A stretch of DNA of 64,000 nucleotides from positions 76,726,660-76,790,659 of the forward strand of contig NC_092810.1 of assembly GCF_040954645.1 (NCBI RefSeq). Direction: 5' to 3'. Within the stretch, counting starts at the first letter, position 1. Each line of letters begins with the position of its first letter. The notes under the pieces were generated by a model, which searched no databases, was not told the DNA's origin, and worked only from the letters and a program-made list of their open reading frames with translations. Below are positions 45,180 through 56,399 of the stretch, piece by piece. A program made the position numbers and the translations under genes. Source of the DNA: Diabrotica undecimpunctata. Lineage: Eukaryota > Arthropoda > Insecta > Coleoptera > Chrysomelidae.

Positions 45180-46985
45180 ACCATGCCACAAGAAAGAAGT
45201 TCACAGAACCTCGCTAAATATTAAAAAAAAAATCTTATACAGATATTTAAATTCTAAATAGTATAAGGGGTAGCCGACGAAAAATTCGTAAAGACGTACA
45301 GTTGATTTTGCTATATAAAATATTTTTGTAGTTCACCCCTCCACTTTTCCGTGACGGTATTTTACAAGTAACATAACTTTTTACTCCTCGGTATCGAGTG
45401 TATCACTTTGTAGATAAGATTTAGATCTTCATTTGTAATCTATCCAATTTTCAATTCTTAACGGTAATAGACAATGGAAATATAATTAAAAAAACATGTT
45501 ATCTTGGTTCCTACTAGTCATAGGTTTTCTTGTTTTTTAAAAATTGTGTTTTTTTACCAGCTTTTCATTGAGTATATACCATGAAAAATATCAAAGTTAT
45601 TATGAATAAAAGCTAAAAATTCAGCCCTCTTTCATACTTATTTTTAATAACAAATTTAATAAAACGTTACAATTCTTTTAATATACCTTAAAAATGAACT
45701 CTCATAAAAGCGAGTTCGATTTATAAAATACAAGTGTGTTTACAGAATACAGATTGACTGGCTGAGCAAGTACGGTCGTTTAAATAATCGCTCTTTGGGA
45801 TAAACAAATTGAATAACTTTTGTTGATGTATATGAAATATACCACACCTTAATAACTCCTCTAATTAAGTACCACAATTTTGATTAGTTATATTAACCCG
45901 ATATGTCCCATAACTTTTTTTGTTAAATGTTCGGGTTTTTTTGTAATAAATAACAATGATTATGCTAATTAAACTCAATTTCAATAATTATTTGTTTATT
46001 TCAAAAACGGTTTTTTGTTCAAAGCATGTTGCCATTATTTACTCCGAAAAAACAAATGTATATGTGGCAACATTGAACCTGCGCAGATTATTGTATATTG
46101 TGCGCAAACGCGCTTGACTTGTTTTTCCAAATAAATGAATTTTGGCCATTTTACAATATTTTATATTTTTAGATAATTTAACGGGAAAAATGATTGGTAT
46201 TTACAATTGATTTATAAATTTTATGTTACTACTAAGGCTTTTAGTTACTAACGTAATTTGATAACATTTTTCTCTTGTTAATTTTTAATTTTCGATAGTT
46301 TTTATGAACTTTTTTCAATTTTTTTACTTTTTGTATGTTTCCGTGGACGTAAACATGAAAATTTCGCCTTTTTTCTATTTTTCAGGCTAAGTCCACCAAG
46401 AATTCGCATTTTTAGGGACCCTTACTAATGTAAACAAATACCCATACATTTACTTAAAATCAATACTCAATCAATTTACTTAAAAACAAATACAAATATA
46501 ATGTATTTAGTCAAAAATTTATTAACAAACTACAGACTGACACAATCAAATTATCAACATTAAACATTTAAGCTTAAACTTAATCTACCCACCTTACTTT
46601 TGAGTACCACTGTTACCCATAACCCAAGCATTGAAGTAAATCTAATTTGAGAATGTTTTTTAGATATCATCCATGGTACAATGAATACATTGTGTGTTCA
46701 TTGTACCATGTAGGTACCCATAATAGGCAAAAGTATTTAACAACTCTTAAAACTACTAGGTATTTCTAATTGCACTTCCATATTGTAGGATGGGTATTAT
46801 GGGTTATGGTATTCTATTCTTTAAATGATAACCGATTTAACGTTTAATTCTTTGCGATGATCGGAAATTTTTCACATTTAGGCCCAGTGAAGATAGCCTC
46901 AGAGTTACCACTGTTATCAGTCAATTTAATTTCACAGAACAAAATATTGCGTTGGCAGTGTTGCCATGTCCTTATAATGTATGTT
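45180..46985. other. AT-rich intergenic, no gene
   Basis: Nothing supported. It includes TACC-rich motifs with a small inverted repeat GGTACAATGAATACA/TGTGTTCATTGTACC (about 46,675-46,708). Confidence 0.4.
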
Positions 46986-46987
46986 AT

Positions 46988-47238
46988 TGTCACCTCGGGG
47001 GAACAAATACGGGTATATCCACCTTCTGTTATCTCCGGGTGCTCTGTAGAGGGCTTCGAATATTGCAGTCGAGAGCTCCTCTACCCAAGTCTATTTAGTG
47101 GGTATGGACTTGTAAATATTTATCTTCTGATGAATTGTCTTGAAAAAGACAAGATATTTCTTACATGACAAAGGTACACCAAGTCGAAATAAAGCATCAG
47201 GTCGTGGTCTTCTGAAGGCTTGTCTTGAAAAAGACAAG
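46988..47238 (-). repeat. LTR fragment (family L), 3' part
   Basis: Shares TGTCACCTCGGGGG...CTCTGTAGAGGGCTTCG... (plus sense) with 47,667-48,090 and 51,173-51,730. In minus sense it is the 3' end of an LTR. It includes the hairpin CTTGTCTT-GAAA-AAGACAAG and stops at about 47,238, where leader sequence begins. Confidence 0.8.
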
Positions 47239-47666
47239 CCTTCTTACGCAGACAATCTGTGGTAGGCTCCATCCACGGTCGGTGTACTATTTCTCTCAGC
47301 GGTTCGTCTTCTTCTCTGCAATCAGGTTCCCATCCACTTTATCCCGGGGTTTCGTAGGTGAGTTTGCCCGGGCCTCCGTGATATCGCCACATTTCGGGGA
47401 GGGCAGGCAGGGACTGTGGCTACTTCAGGATCTCGGTAGTTTCCGAGACTTCAAGCGTCGAAGAAGGCTGACTCGTTGGGACATCTGGCACACGGAAGGC
47501 ATCAGGACTGCTACAGAGCTCGATGGCGGAGTGTTAGAGTATAGACACTCCGTGGCTCTCCCCATTGTTCTCTTGACTTCAACCCATGTTGAAGTCAATG
47601 GTGTGTTGCGTTCTGTAAAGCGGGCTGGGTAGCAAGTTCGGAATAATCCACGTTGTCGGGCGCCAT
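47239..47666 (-). other. Leader of family L LTR element with PBS; no gag recognised
   Basis: Directly next to the LTR at 47,667, minus-strand TGGCGCCCGACAACGTGG fits a primer-binding site. The remaining 410 bp is GC-richer than its surroundings and has open stretches on the plus strand, but I recognise no protein domain on either strand. It joins another LTR's 3' part at 47,238, so the body of the element is deleted. Confidence 0.55.
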
Positions 47667-48090
47667 GTCACCTCGGGGGGAAAAAATAAGGGTCTAACCA
47701 CCTTCTGATATCCCCGGGTGCTCTGTAGAGGGCTTCGAATATACTGTCGAGAGCTCCTCTACTTAGGTCCATTTTCGGGTTATGGACTTGTAAATATTTA
47801 TCTTCTGATGAATTGTCTTGAAAAAGACAAGATATTTCTTACATGACAAAGGTACACCAAGTCGAAATAAAGCATCAGGTCGTGGTCTTCTGAAGGCTTG
47901 TCTTGAAAAAGACAAGATATTTCTTACATGACAAAAATATAGGTCGAAATAAAACATCAGATTGTAGTTGAATAATATCTCAGATACAGAGTATAATTGG
48001 AAAAGCAGGAAGCAGCGCCCCAAGAGCACTAAGCTTATTATTAAGCTTATTATTTTATGGATTCTGCTATTTTATACCTTACATAAAACA
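47667..48090 (-). repeat. LTR (family L), full length, minus orientation
   Basis: In minus sense it begins TGTTTTATGTAAGGTATAAAATAG (TATA box GGTATAAAAT) and ends CGAGGTGACA, followed by the PBS. It contains two tandem copies of a hairpin unit (about 47,816 and 47,902). It ends exactly where a plus-strand gypsy pol relic begins. Confidence 0.75.
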
Positions 48091-49131
48091 GCCCTATTTG
48101 AAGATCTTCACCTAGAGCGGCCTGACATCAACCAGCCGTTTAGCCTGCAGACTGATGCGCTGCTATGGTTATACAAATACCAAGCCGATAAAGCCAAACT
48201 GTCGAGATGGTCACTGCTACTACAGGAATTTAATTTTGGGGTGGTCCATATACCTGATACTTCCTGATCACCTCTCACGAAATCCAACAGAAGATGACCA
48301 AACCACAGAAGAAGATGTAGACAGTCAAATTAACCGAATCTCCTGGCCAACACAGTCTCCACCTGCAGCCGAACCAGAGGACTTCCCATTACTCTGCCTG
48401 TTAGACGACGAAGAAGAAGGTGCAGAACACCCCATCCTCGATGATTTGAGAGATATGCCTCTGCAAACCCGAATCGGACGAAGTCACCAGGTGCACACCG
48501 GCATGCAGAGGTTCATTCGAAGATGGCATAGAATCAGCGCCAGAGGCCCGAGGAACGAAGTCGAGCAGAGCCTGCTGGAAGAATTTATAGTAGAAAACAA
48601 CATAGCCTACTACACAGCCAGCCAAAACGCTAGAAAAATCCTCGTACCCGATGAATTCAGATCCGAAATCCAGGAGTGTTACCACGACAGCGAGGAAGCA
48701 AATCACCCCGGCCAGGAGGAGACCACAAGGGCCATTAAAGAGGTATATTGTGACGAAAACTTCTACTGGGCTACCGACCGAGAAGGTCTCAGGAAACTGA
48801 GCACCAGGTGAGACGAGAAGAGACACGCCAGCAGAGGGTCGAACGAGCCGTTCAACGAGCCACCCTCTATGCCAGGAATCTCTTCACAGAGAACGAGGAT
48901 GTTCGACAACCCAGGGTCTACCTACAAGGCGAACAAGTCTTGGTGAGGAACCACGCCAAAGGGAACTTCGGCCCCACCTGGACGGGGCCCCACACCATCC
49001 TCAGAGTGGCAGGCGACCATACGTACGAAGTACGTAGAGATCAAGATGTCGATAGAGTGATCCACGTAGACGACATCAGGCCAGCTCCACCGTATGGGCG
49101 CACGGGACGCTCCCGTATAAGCCCCACGTAA
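48091..49131 (+). pseudogene. Gypsy-F pol relic lacking RNase H and integrase cores
   Basis: Plus strand: RNase H start (FSLQTDA) joins directly to the end of that domain (AKLSRWSLLLQEFNF, VHIPDTS), then an acidic linker and the integrase zinc region (ECYHDSEEANHPGQEETTRAIKEVY). At 48,811 it jumps to the integrase C-terminus (VYLQGEQVLVRNHAKGNFGPTWTGPHTILRV). Catalytic cores of both enzymes are missing. Frameshifts occur at 48,266 and 48,811. Ends at a stop at 49,131. Confidence 0.7.
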
Positions 49132-50349
49132 GTGTTTAAACAGACTAATAATTTTTCTTTCTTTAAAAAATTTTACAAACTTTTATAAGTGTAAATCGTT
49201 AAAACTTTTCGTCATATTTACAAACTTTGCCAAGTGTAAATTGAATTTAACATTTTAACCGCGAAATTTTACAATTGTTTAAACATCACACATTGACATT
49301 TTTATATTTTTCTACATTTTTGCATTTTGCCTAATCTCCAAAAAGACAATTTAATATTGAAGAATTTTTTTTCTTTTCATATTCTTTTTAAAAATAATAA
49401 AATAAATAAAAGTACTTTTATTCTTTTTACAACTATATTGGAAGATTGCAGAAATCGATTCTACCTAATTTCATTTACAAGTAATATATTTTCAGTTCAA
49501 AAGTTTTTTGGTCTTTCTGGCAACATCTCAATAAAAGTTTAAAAACTTAGAATAATTTCGAGGCTGATTTAAACGGCGGAAAGATTGGGTTATATAAGTC
49601 AATTTTTTCCAATACCTAGGAAACAAATTATTGTACTTTTACGTTAACATTTCTTAAAACTTTTTTTTAAACATTTTTTTTCCTTGCAGGAATATTTGCA
49701 TAATATATATTTCAAGTGAAACTATATATTTTATATTATCGTTACAGCTCTACGAGTGTCACAATCATTTCAAGTTTTATAAATATTTCATGCCTTAAAA
49801 TATTGTACAAGGCGCATTTCAAATTTGAACAGACACTTTGCGGTAACCAACCAAATATGTTTCATGAATTATGCACTTGGGTAGATACCAAGTCGATATT
49901 CCATCTTTTAACAATTTTAACACTATTTACTTTGTAACTTTATCACAATTTCTTTGTTCTTATATATGTCCTATTCTAACCTTTGGTTATAACCTGAACA
50001 TTTAATGTCTTAATTATGACTATTTTTATTTGAATTAATGGCTTAGTGATAAGAATTCTTCTTTGCCACATTTATGTATTATAATATATATCATATAATT
50101 ATATTGTATCAATGTTTTACCTATGTATAATAATTACCAATTCATATGTTTACTGAGAAAAAATTGTAAATTTTCTTGTTTTTTTTAATAAAAAAAGAAG
50201 AATAATTATCCAAAAATAGTTATCCAATTTAGAAGTTAAATCATCAAGTGTGCAAGACCCGGCGTGTCGACTACAAAACGCTTCCTGGCAGTAGAACACG
50301 ACTTTCTGAGATAGAAAAGACATTGGTCTTAGAACTATTTCAAAGTGTG
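49132..50349. other. AT-rich intergenic, no gene
   Basis: No motif or repeat recognised beyond homopolymer runs. Confidence 0.4.
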
Positions 50350-50983
50350 TCGAACTGACCACAGCGTTATTTGGGCCTGTCACGGTAAAGAGCGGATGAA
50401 AGCCCCGACGGGGACTTGCGGGTAATTGCTTTTCCGATCAGGATGAGTTGCAATAACACTTCGTCTCCAGAAACCTTATGCAAATAGTAACTATAAGAAG
50501 TACTGTTAGCGAAAGGTAGCAATACGAAGCGACTGGCAACAGGAAGAGTCGACATTGCCGGCATTCTTGTGCCTCTCTTGAGGAGAGGGAACGCGGCTAC
50601 ACGAAGCAAGAAGGCCGACATCTCTGTGGAATTTGAGGTATACACTACGCATCAGAATTCTAACACAAATTAAGTCATTGTAAGAAATATTGTCTGTAAG
50701 AAAGCTCGAACTGTTTGCCGGTGGCTCCTCACCTACCACAAAGGCTCGGCGGAACGTCTTGTCCGTAGAGGCCGGTATCTCAATTTAACTCCTTATAACG
50801 AAGATGGACTCTGAGATCCTGAGATCCTCTTCAACAGCGCCGGTCGTAGATCATCCAGAAACCCCTGAAAACCAGGAGGACGCTACGGCCGTACGACAAT
50901 ACTCTGCAGTAAAATTCATTGTTAATTTTGTTATTAATATAAAAATACAATACAATACACTGCAACATAATTCAATATTATAA
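50350..50983 (+). other. GC-richer block with a short gag-like ORF start
   Basis: Composition departs sharply from the AT-rich flanks for about 570 bp. At 50,804-50,983 a frame begins MDSEILRSSSTAPVVDHPETPENQED, a charged, Pro-rich start like that of many retroelement gag proteins, then degrades into AT-rich DNA after about 40 codons. It may be the 5' UTR and gag start of a truncated retroelement; no domain confirms this. Confidence 0.3.
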
Positions 50984-51172
50984 TACAATACAAATTAAAA
51001 TGCAATATTCATAAGTATTTAAAAATGACAATATACATAACTTACGCATATGTTTAATTTACCATGATAATAATATTAATAAAAAAATAATAATATTAAT
51101 AAATATTAAATATGTTTACAAAAGGAACATTTTTATTCTCGAGAGAGAAAATATATCTTCTGTCTCTCTCTT

Positions 51173-51730
51173 GTCACCTCGGGGGAACAAATATGGGTCT
51201 AACCACCTTCTGATATCCCCGGGTGCTCTGTAGAGGGCTTCGGAGTAAACGTCGTGAGCTCCTCTACTTAAGTTCATTTTCGGGTTATGGACTCGGAAAA
51301 TATTTATATCTTCGGTGTCTTGCCTTGAAAAAGACAAGATATTTCTTACACAACAAATTCCTCGTCAAAAATGGTACATTAGGTTGTGGTCTTCCGATGG
51401 CTTGTCTTGAGAAAGACAAGATATTTTCTTACATGACAAAGGATTGTCGAAATAAAAACACCAAGTTAAAGTTGAAAATAACTCTCAGCCACAGAGTATG
51501 GAAAATAGAACAGGAGCAGAGCCCCGAGAGCACTAAGCTCTCGGAGAGCCCGCGAGGAACTGACCTGGCTGACCTGAAAATCGCCAATATTTATATGTGC
51601 TGTTCGAGCGATAAATAGAGATTTAAGAGCCAATGGGAAAATTTGAGGCGGGGCGATACGCATCGAAATGCGCACTAGTCCACAGACTATGGCATTCGAT
51701 GACACTCTTACCTATATCTTACATAATGTA
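51173..51730 (-). repeat. Solo LTR (family L, longer subtype)
   Basis: The end TGTCACCTCGGGGGAACAAATA... (plus) matches the LTRs at 47.0 and 47.7 kb. The other end (CCTATATCTTACATAATG) resembles the TATA side of 47,667-48,090, with about 130 bp extra in between. Hairpin units are at about 51,327 and 51,402. No adjacent PBS or coding, hence solo. Target duplication not identified. Confidence 0.65.
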
Positions 51731-52059
51731 ATGATTTTGCCGATTTACTCAATATATACGAATACACACAAATTTGCAACGTCGGACGCGCGTATAGAAG
51801 TATAACTTCAAAAAATGTTTGTGTAAGATATAGAAAAATAAAACATCAACAACTCGGATTATGTTGTAAATTTTCATTTTATTTTAAAATTTAGCATTTT
51901 TGCGTATATTACATATATTTAATAAGACTAACGTCGGGTTTTTAAATATTTCAAAAATAAAAAAGGAAATTCATATTGAGTAGATATGCTAGGGGTCTTT
52001 GAGCGCAACCCCTAAAATCGCAGCGTCTGCAACCCCCGGTCGTAAGTGCCAAACGGCTT

Positions 52060-52345
52060 AACGTAGGATGACGTACGAGGGCTCGTTGGAAAGGGGATGA
52101 AAAATGGGGTTGAACGCAGTATGCGCCGTGCGCATCGGAGCATGCCGAAAGGGTATTATTAGGTATCTTCGTTTCTATTGGTCCGATTGTGACGTACGAG
52201 GGCTCGTTGAAACGGGGAGGAGACGGGGAATACGCTGAGACAAAAAAACAAAGATGGCGGCATTGCCAAATGGACGCTAAAACGTATCTTTGTTGCTATT
52301 GGCCTGATTTTGACGTATGGGGTGTCAAATGAAAGCGTTGGTGAC
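52060..52345 (+). repeat. Degenerate tandem repeat, about 121-bp unit, three partial units
   Basis: TGACGTACGAGGGCTCGTTGGAAAGGGG recurs near 52,068, 52,189 and (diverged) 52,310; each is preceded by a GTATCTT.GTT.CTATTGG.C.GATT.TGACG segment. GC-rich against an AT-rich background. A neighbouring 21-bp motif, GTGACAGTCGACGCAGAACGT, is also duplicated (52,427 and 52,458). Confidence 0.7.
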
Positions 52346-52828
52346 ACAGACACACACGTTTGGCTTATTTCAACGTTCAATATGAACATTCTTCTTCTTC
52401 TTTTCCGTACAGTGCCTAAGAGAACGTGACAGTCGACGCAGAACGTGAAATGTCACGTGACAGTCGACGCAGAACGTCGCTTGACATACATAGAGTAATG
52501 GAATTTAAATAAAACAACAACAACAACATAAACAATGTATTCTTTATTAAAAGAACTACCATTAAAAAGGAACACAGCAACTTTTATTCGTATATAGTTA
52601 CAATTTTGTTTAACAAAGGTTTTAATTGTTTTAATAGGCCGTCGTCAGGGCAGGGTATTCCAAAAAGTTCCCAGCTAAACGTTCCTGCTGCTACAACTTT
52701 ACGTTTTTACGCTCTACGCTCTACGCTTACGCTCTATACTTATAATAGGTATTGTTCTGGAAAAAGTAAATAAACCCATCTGTATAGCGAAATGCTGATG
52801 TTATTTTATCTGGTAGTCCGGGGAAGAA

Positions 52829-54144
52829 CTAATTTATTTTTCCACGGTTTAAGACATCTCCAGCTTCATTAAATTCAGTATAAGAATTATCATTGTATAA
52901 TAAATACGTTTGGCCGCTGTTTGTTTGAAATAAGGCATTTATTTTGGTTCTCGCAGGTATAGAAGGAAACATAAAACGTTTTTGAATTTTTAAATTGGGA
53001 AAAGATGCAGCGTAATACTGATTATTGCTTATAGTTACTAAGTGTCCCTCGGAATTCTGAAAAACATGTGAAACGTGCGTAGACCTCAACTCTTTGGGAA
53101 GATAATCGGTAATTAATTCAGGATGTTTTGGAAGGCGCATCTCATTTAAATCAAACTTCCATATATACGGGCCAGATAAAACGTACATTCGATAATTTGG
53201 AAACTGAGGAGATGTAGCTAGAAACATGAAATCGGGATACTGAATTAGACATATGTTTTTTATTGCAGGTATTTTCGGGAAATAGGCCCTGTTTTTTAGT
53301 GCAGGTATTTCGGCCCATAGCTCCTGGTTTCCGAAATTGTTTGCGCTTGCGTAACTGGTGTTGTTGTTGGTATGTAAGAAGGAGCTTCTGTTTGTCCATA
53401 TAGCATGCTCATTGCCTTTTTATCATCATCACCAAAACTTGGCACATCTTGTTGATACCAAGCATACATAATAGACGAATCACTATTACTATGTTCCAGT
53501 CCGAGGGAATGACCAATTTCATGCATTAGGACAGCCAAAAAATTGACTTCACCATCAGAAGCTCTGCCATTTCCTACATACCACCGTTCATTAGCATCAA
53601 GATGAATTTCGGTACACTCACCGTTTGCGCTGGGATAGTATGCGTGGGCCAATACTTTTCCAGGGCCATCGAAATTAAATGAACATTTAGAGGTTCCTTG
53701 GCAACTTGCTCGAAAATTATGATTATTTGACACCACAGTTATAGTAATATCAGGCGTTGAAGAAGGTATTATTACTCGTTTAAACTTTAAATTAGATATT
53801 TTCTCCCATTTAGCGAAAGCTTCTGCAGCAAGATTTGAGGCTTGAGGGAAATACCAGCGTAAATCGTTTTATTCCACTTCGAATAAATTGCATAGTTATT
53901 GTTTCCAACAGAACATCGAAGCTTATTCATCATATTCAAAGTATCAATATTTAATGTTCCGGTCATCGGGAAGTTTGTATCGTTCTTGAAATTCAACTAA
54001 GGCCATATCTATACTAGAAATAGCATTACTTGATGTATTTAGATATCCGAAACGTTTAAGAAAAAAAATAGCATACTCCAGAGTGCTATTCTCTGCAAAC
54101 ACAGATCCAGAGAGCAACAATAAGACATGTAAACAGACAAGCAT
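52829..54144 (-). pseudogene. Matrix metalloproteinase, intronless, frameshifted
   Basis: Minus strand, 5' to 3': signal peptide MLVCLHVLLLLSGSVFA, propeptide with a cysteine-switch-like LRCSVG (usual PRCGV; about 53,915), catalytic domain with HEIGHSLGLEHS (HExxHxxGxxH, 53,520) and the Met-turn segment SSIMYAW, a Pro/Thr hinge, and a hemopexin-like C-terminus (YVLSGPYIWKFDL) ending at 52,829. Frameshifts near 53,985, 53,860 and 53,345 break it. Insect MMP genes normally have introns, so absence across about 1.3 kb suggests a retrocopy or a transferred gene. The zinc site itself is intact. Confidence 0.8.
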
Positions 54145-54194
54145 CTCGATTTATACTAATCTCCAAAAATTGTTAATACAGTTATACAAAAATA

Positions 54195-54196
<2 letters not shown>

Positions 54197-54256
<60 letters not shown>
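54197..54256 (+). repeat. (CA)n microsatellite
   Basis: About 28 CA repeats, just upstream of the metalloproteinase pseudogene start. Confidence 0.98.
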
Positions 54257-54257
<1 letters not shown>

Positions 54258-54699
54258 CTTCTGACTGAAGAAGTGTTTTTGTGTAATATTAACCGTATTT
54301 TTATAAAGTATTTATTATATGGATAAAATTAGTATTAATCAAAGAATTGAAATTATATACAGAAATATAGTAAATAAATAATATGTTAAAATAGTGCATT
54401 TGTTAGCAAACCTGGATGAAGTCTCATGATAACGCGGCCCCGCATAATTCAAAACACGTAAACATCTGATAACAAAATTTATTTTTTATTTCGAAACGCC
54501 GGAAATAAAACCACAGTTGCTACATTTTGTAAAATGTATGATGATAGCGGTAACCACATTTGCAAGTTTGAAAATTGATAAAAATAATTTTCATACCGCA
54601 TTCTTAATTTTGCATGAAATATTTTATTTTGTGGTTTTTACTAATAAAAACAGAAAATATAAAATTTTCAGAACATTGTGCATCGCTTATCTTTGTAAC

Positions 54700-54820
54700 G
54701 GATCTATCGATGTAACCGTATGCGCATTAGGTTGACGTAACTTGGGCTGGCGTAGAGCGATGTGCAGTTCGGGCCTTTAAAGGACCGAGGAGCGCATTCG
54801 TTTGTCACAGTTCGCAATCT
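54700..54820 (+). promoter_or_regulatory. Candidate promoter and 5' UTR of the two-exon gene
   Basis: A CCTTTAAAGG element (54,773-54,782) lies about 40 bp before the ATG at 54,821, within a GC-richer 100-bp block (GGGCTGGCGTAGAGCG...). TATA-like by sequence only; start site not known. Confidence 0.35.
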
Positions 54821-55447
54821 ATGCAGACACTACACAATATAATAAGTTGTTCAGTGCAAAATATATCTAATAAAGGTAAGCGTTGTTCTCTTTTTATATA
54901 TTTATGTATTTATTATGTCCTTTATTTCATTGTATATGCTTTAAAACAGTTCACGACTGCTATTTGTATAAGAATTGTTTTCTTTTTTTCGTATTTCGAT
55001 TTCATGCAGTATATTGTTCTTCTTTTTTATGTGTATTTCGATTTCACATAGTATTTTTCTTAAAATGGTTGCTTGTATTTTTATGTATTTATTAGTGTCG
55101 TATGTGGATAGCAAGTGTTCTAGCAATGGTTCTTATTATTTTAGATTAATCTAACCAAATTAAATGCATCCTCGTGTATTGCAGAGAGAAAACCGGCAAT
55201 AAAACTAAACGAGTTGCCAATTAATGAGCTGCAGAAAATACTATCGGCAAAGATAGTGAAAAGTAAATTTGGCCAAGCTGTTATGCTGGAGCTAGCAGAG
55301 AGGGTCACGTTTCTGCCAGAGCGAGTGACAGAAGTCTACAGCCCATATTTATAGTACTTTTCCAAACAGAAATACTTAATAATATACAAGGGAACGGTTG
55401 CAGCCGGAAAACATCCAGCCCAATCATTTAGAATTGTAGAAAACTAA
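54821..55447 (+). pseudogene. Two-exon small gene, possible OB-fold-like protein, internal amber codon
   Basis: Exon 1 (54,821-54,875) starts MQTLHNIISCSVQ and ends at a GTAAGC donor. Exon 2 starts after TTGCAG at 55,185, and the join keeps frame. Exon 2 carries ELPINELQKILSAKIVKSKFG and VMLELAERVTFLPERVTEVY: short beta-like strands around a FLPxRV motif, which I associate with small arthropod proteins of presumed OB fold (inference). An in-frame TAG at 55,352 interrupts; the frame then stays open to a TAA at 55,445-55,447. Length about 105 residues including the amber position. Another GTGAGT lies just after. Confidence 0.5.
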
Positions 55448-55534
55448 ATTAAAAAGGTGAGTGATTTTTCTTATATTTCTTTCTTTTGAGTAGCCATGCA
55501 TGAACAAGTAATTAAACAGTCTGATGATTTGATG

Positions 55535-56274
55535 ACTAATAGCCGACAGCTGGAAAGAACTGAAGACGATGATCGATGAGCTTCATACGGAATCCATAAA
55601 AAAAGGACTGAAAATGAATCTGAGTAAAACTAAGCTAATGTCGAATAAAGATGATCAACCGACGATAACCATCCAAGGAACAAAAGTGGAACATGTAGAA
55701 GAATACATATATCTGGGTAAGAATATCAAGGTAAACAAAGAAAACCAAACTACCGAAATAAGCAGACGAGTAAGAATGGGAAACTCTCATACATACTGAA
55801 AGACAAAAAGATACCCCAAAACCTTCGAACCAAAGTGTTCGATTCTTGTATCCTTCCCATTCTCACTTACGGAGCTCAAACCTGGACATTCACAAAAAAG
55901 AACATGGACAAGATTCGAAAAACTCAGCGAGCCATGGAACGACAGATGCTTGGTATCTCACTAATAGATCGGCAAACGAACGAAGCAATCCGGAACAAAA
56001 CAAAAATAAAGGACGCCGCGAAACAAGCAGCTAAATTAAAATGGAAATGGGCTGGACACAACGAACGTCTCGAAGATGGTAGATGGAACAAAGAAGTCGG
56101 AAACTGGCGACCGTACGATGCGAAGAGACCAAGAGGAAGACCTCAAATGCGCTGGAGCGACGATATCAAAAGAGTCGCAGGACCAATGTAGAAGCATACA
56201 ACAGGGATGAATGGCGAGAAATGGGAGAGGCCTTTATTCGACAATTCGGATAGAAAAAGGGCTAAAAAAAAAAA
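55535..56274 (+). mobile_element. RTE-clade LINE 3' fragment with target duplication
   Basis: Flanked by GATGATTTGATG (55,523-55,534 and 56,275-56,286). It encodes the RTE C-terminal region: LKMNLSKTKLMSN, ILPILTYGAQTWTFTKKN, RAMERQMLGISLIDR, KWKWAGH, RGRPQMRWSDDIKRVAG, ending QFG and an A-rich tail. Frameshifts lie near 55,790 and 56,188. Heavily 5'-truncated (about 740 bp). A different RTE family from the copy at 22.5 kb (related but clearly divergent). Confidence 0.9.
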
Positions 56275-56399
56275 GATGATTTGATGCACATTATTAAAAA
56301 GCTTCGTAAAATAATTTTGACAAATTCACTGAAAGGGATCGTGAAGTTTGGACAAGACGGTTAAATAGTCAAATTTGAAGATGTAATAAAGTAATTAAA

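Noticed and set aside
47225..47632. 135-codon plus-strand frame
   Set aside because: Lies in the leader of a minus-strand LTR element; no recognisable domain, so treated as a chance frame.
54197..54256. His-Thr repeat frame
   Set aside because: (CA)n microsatellite.
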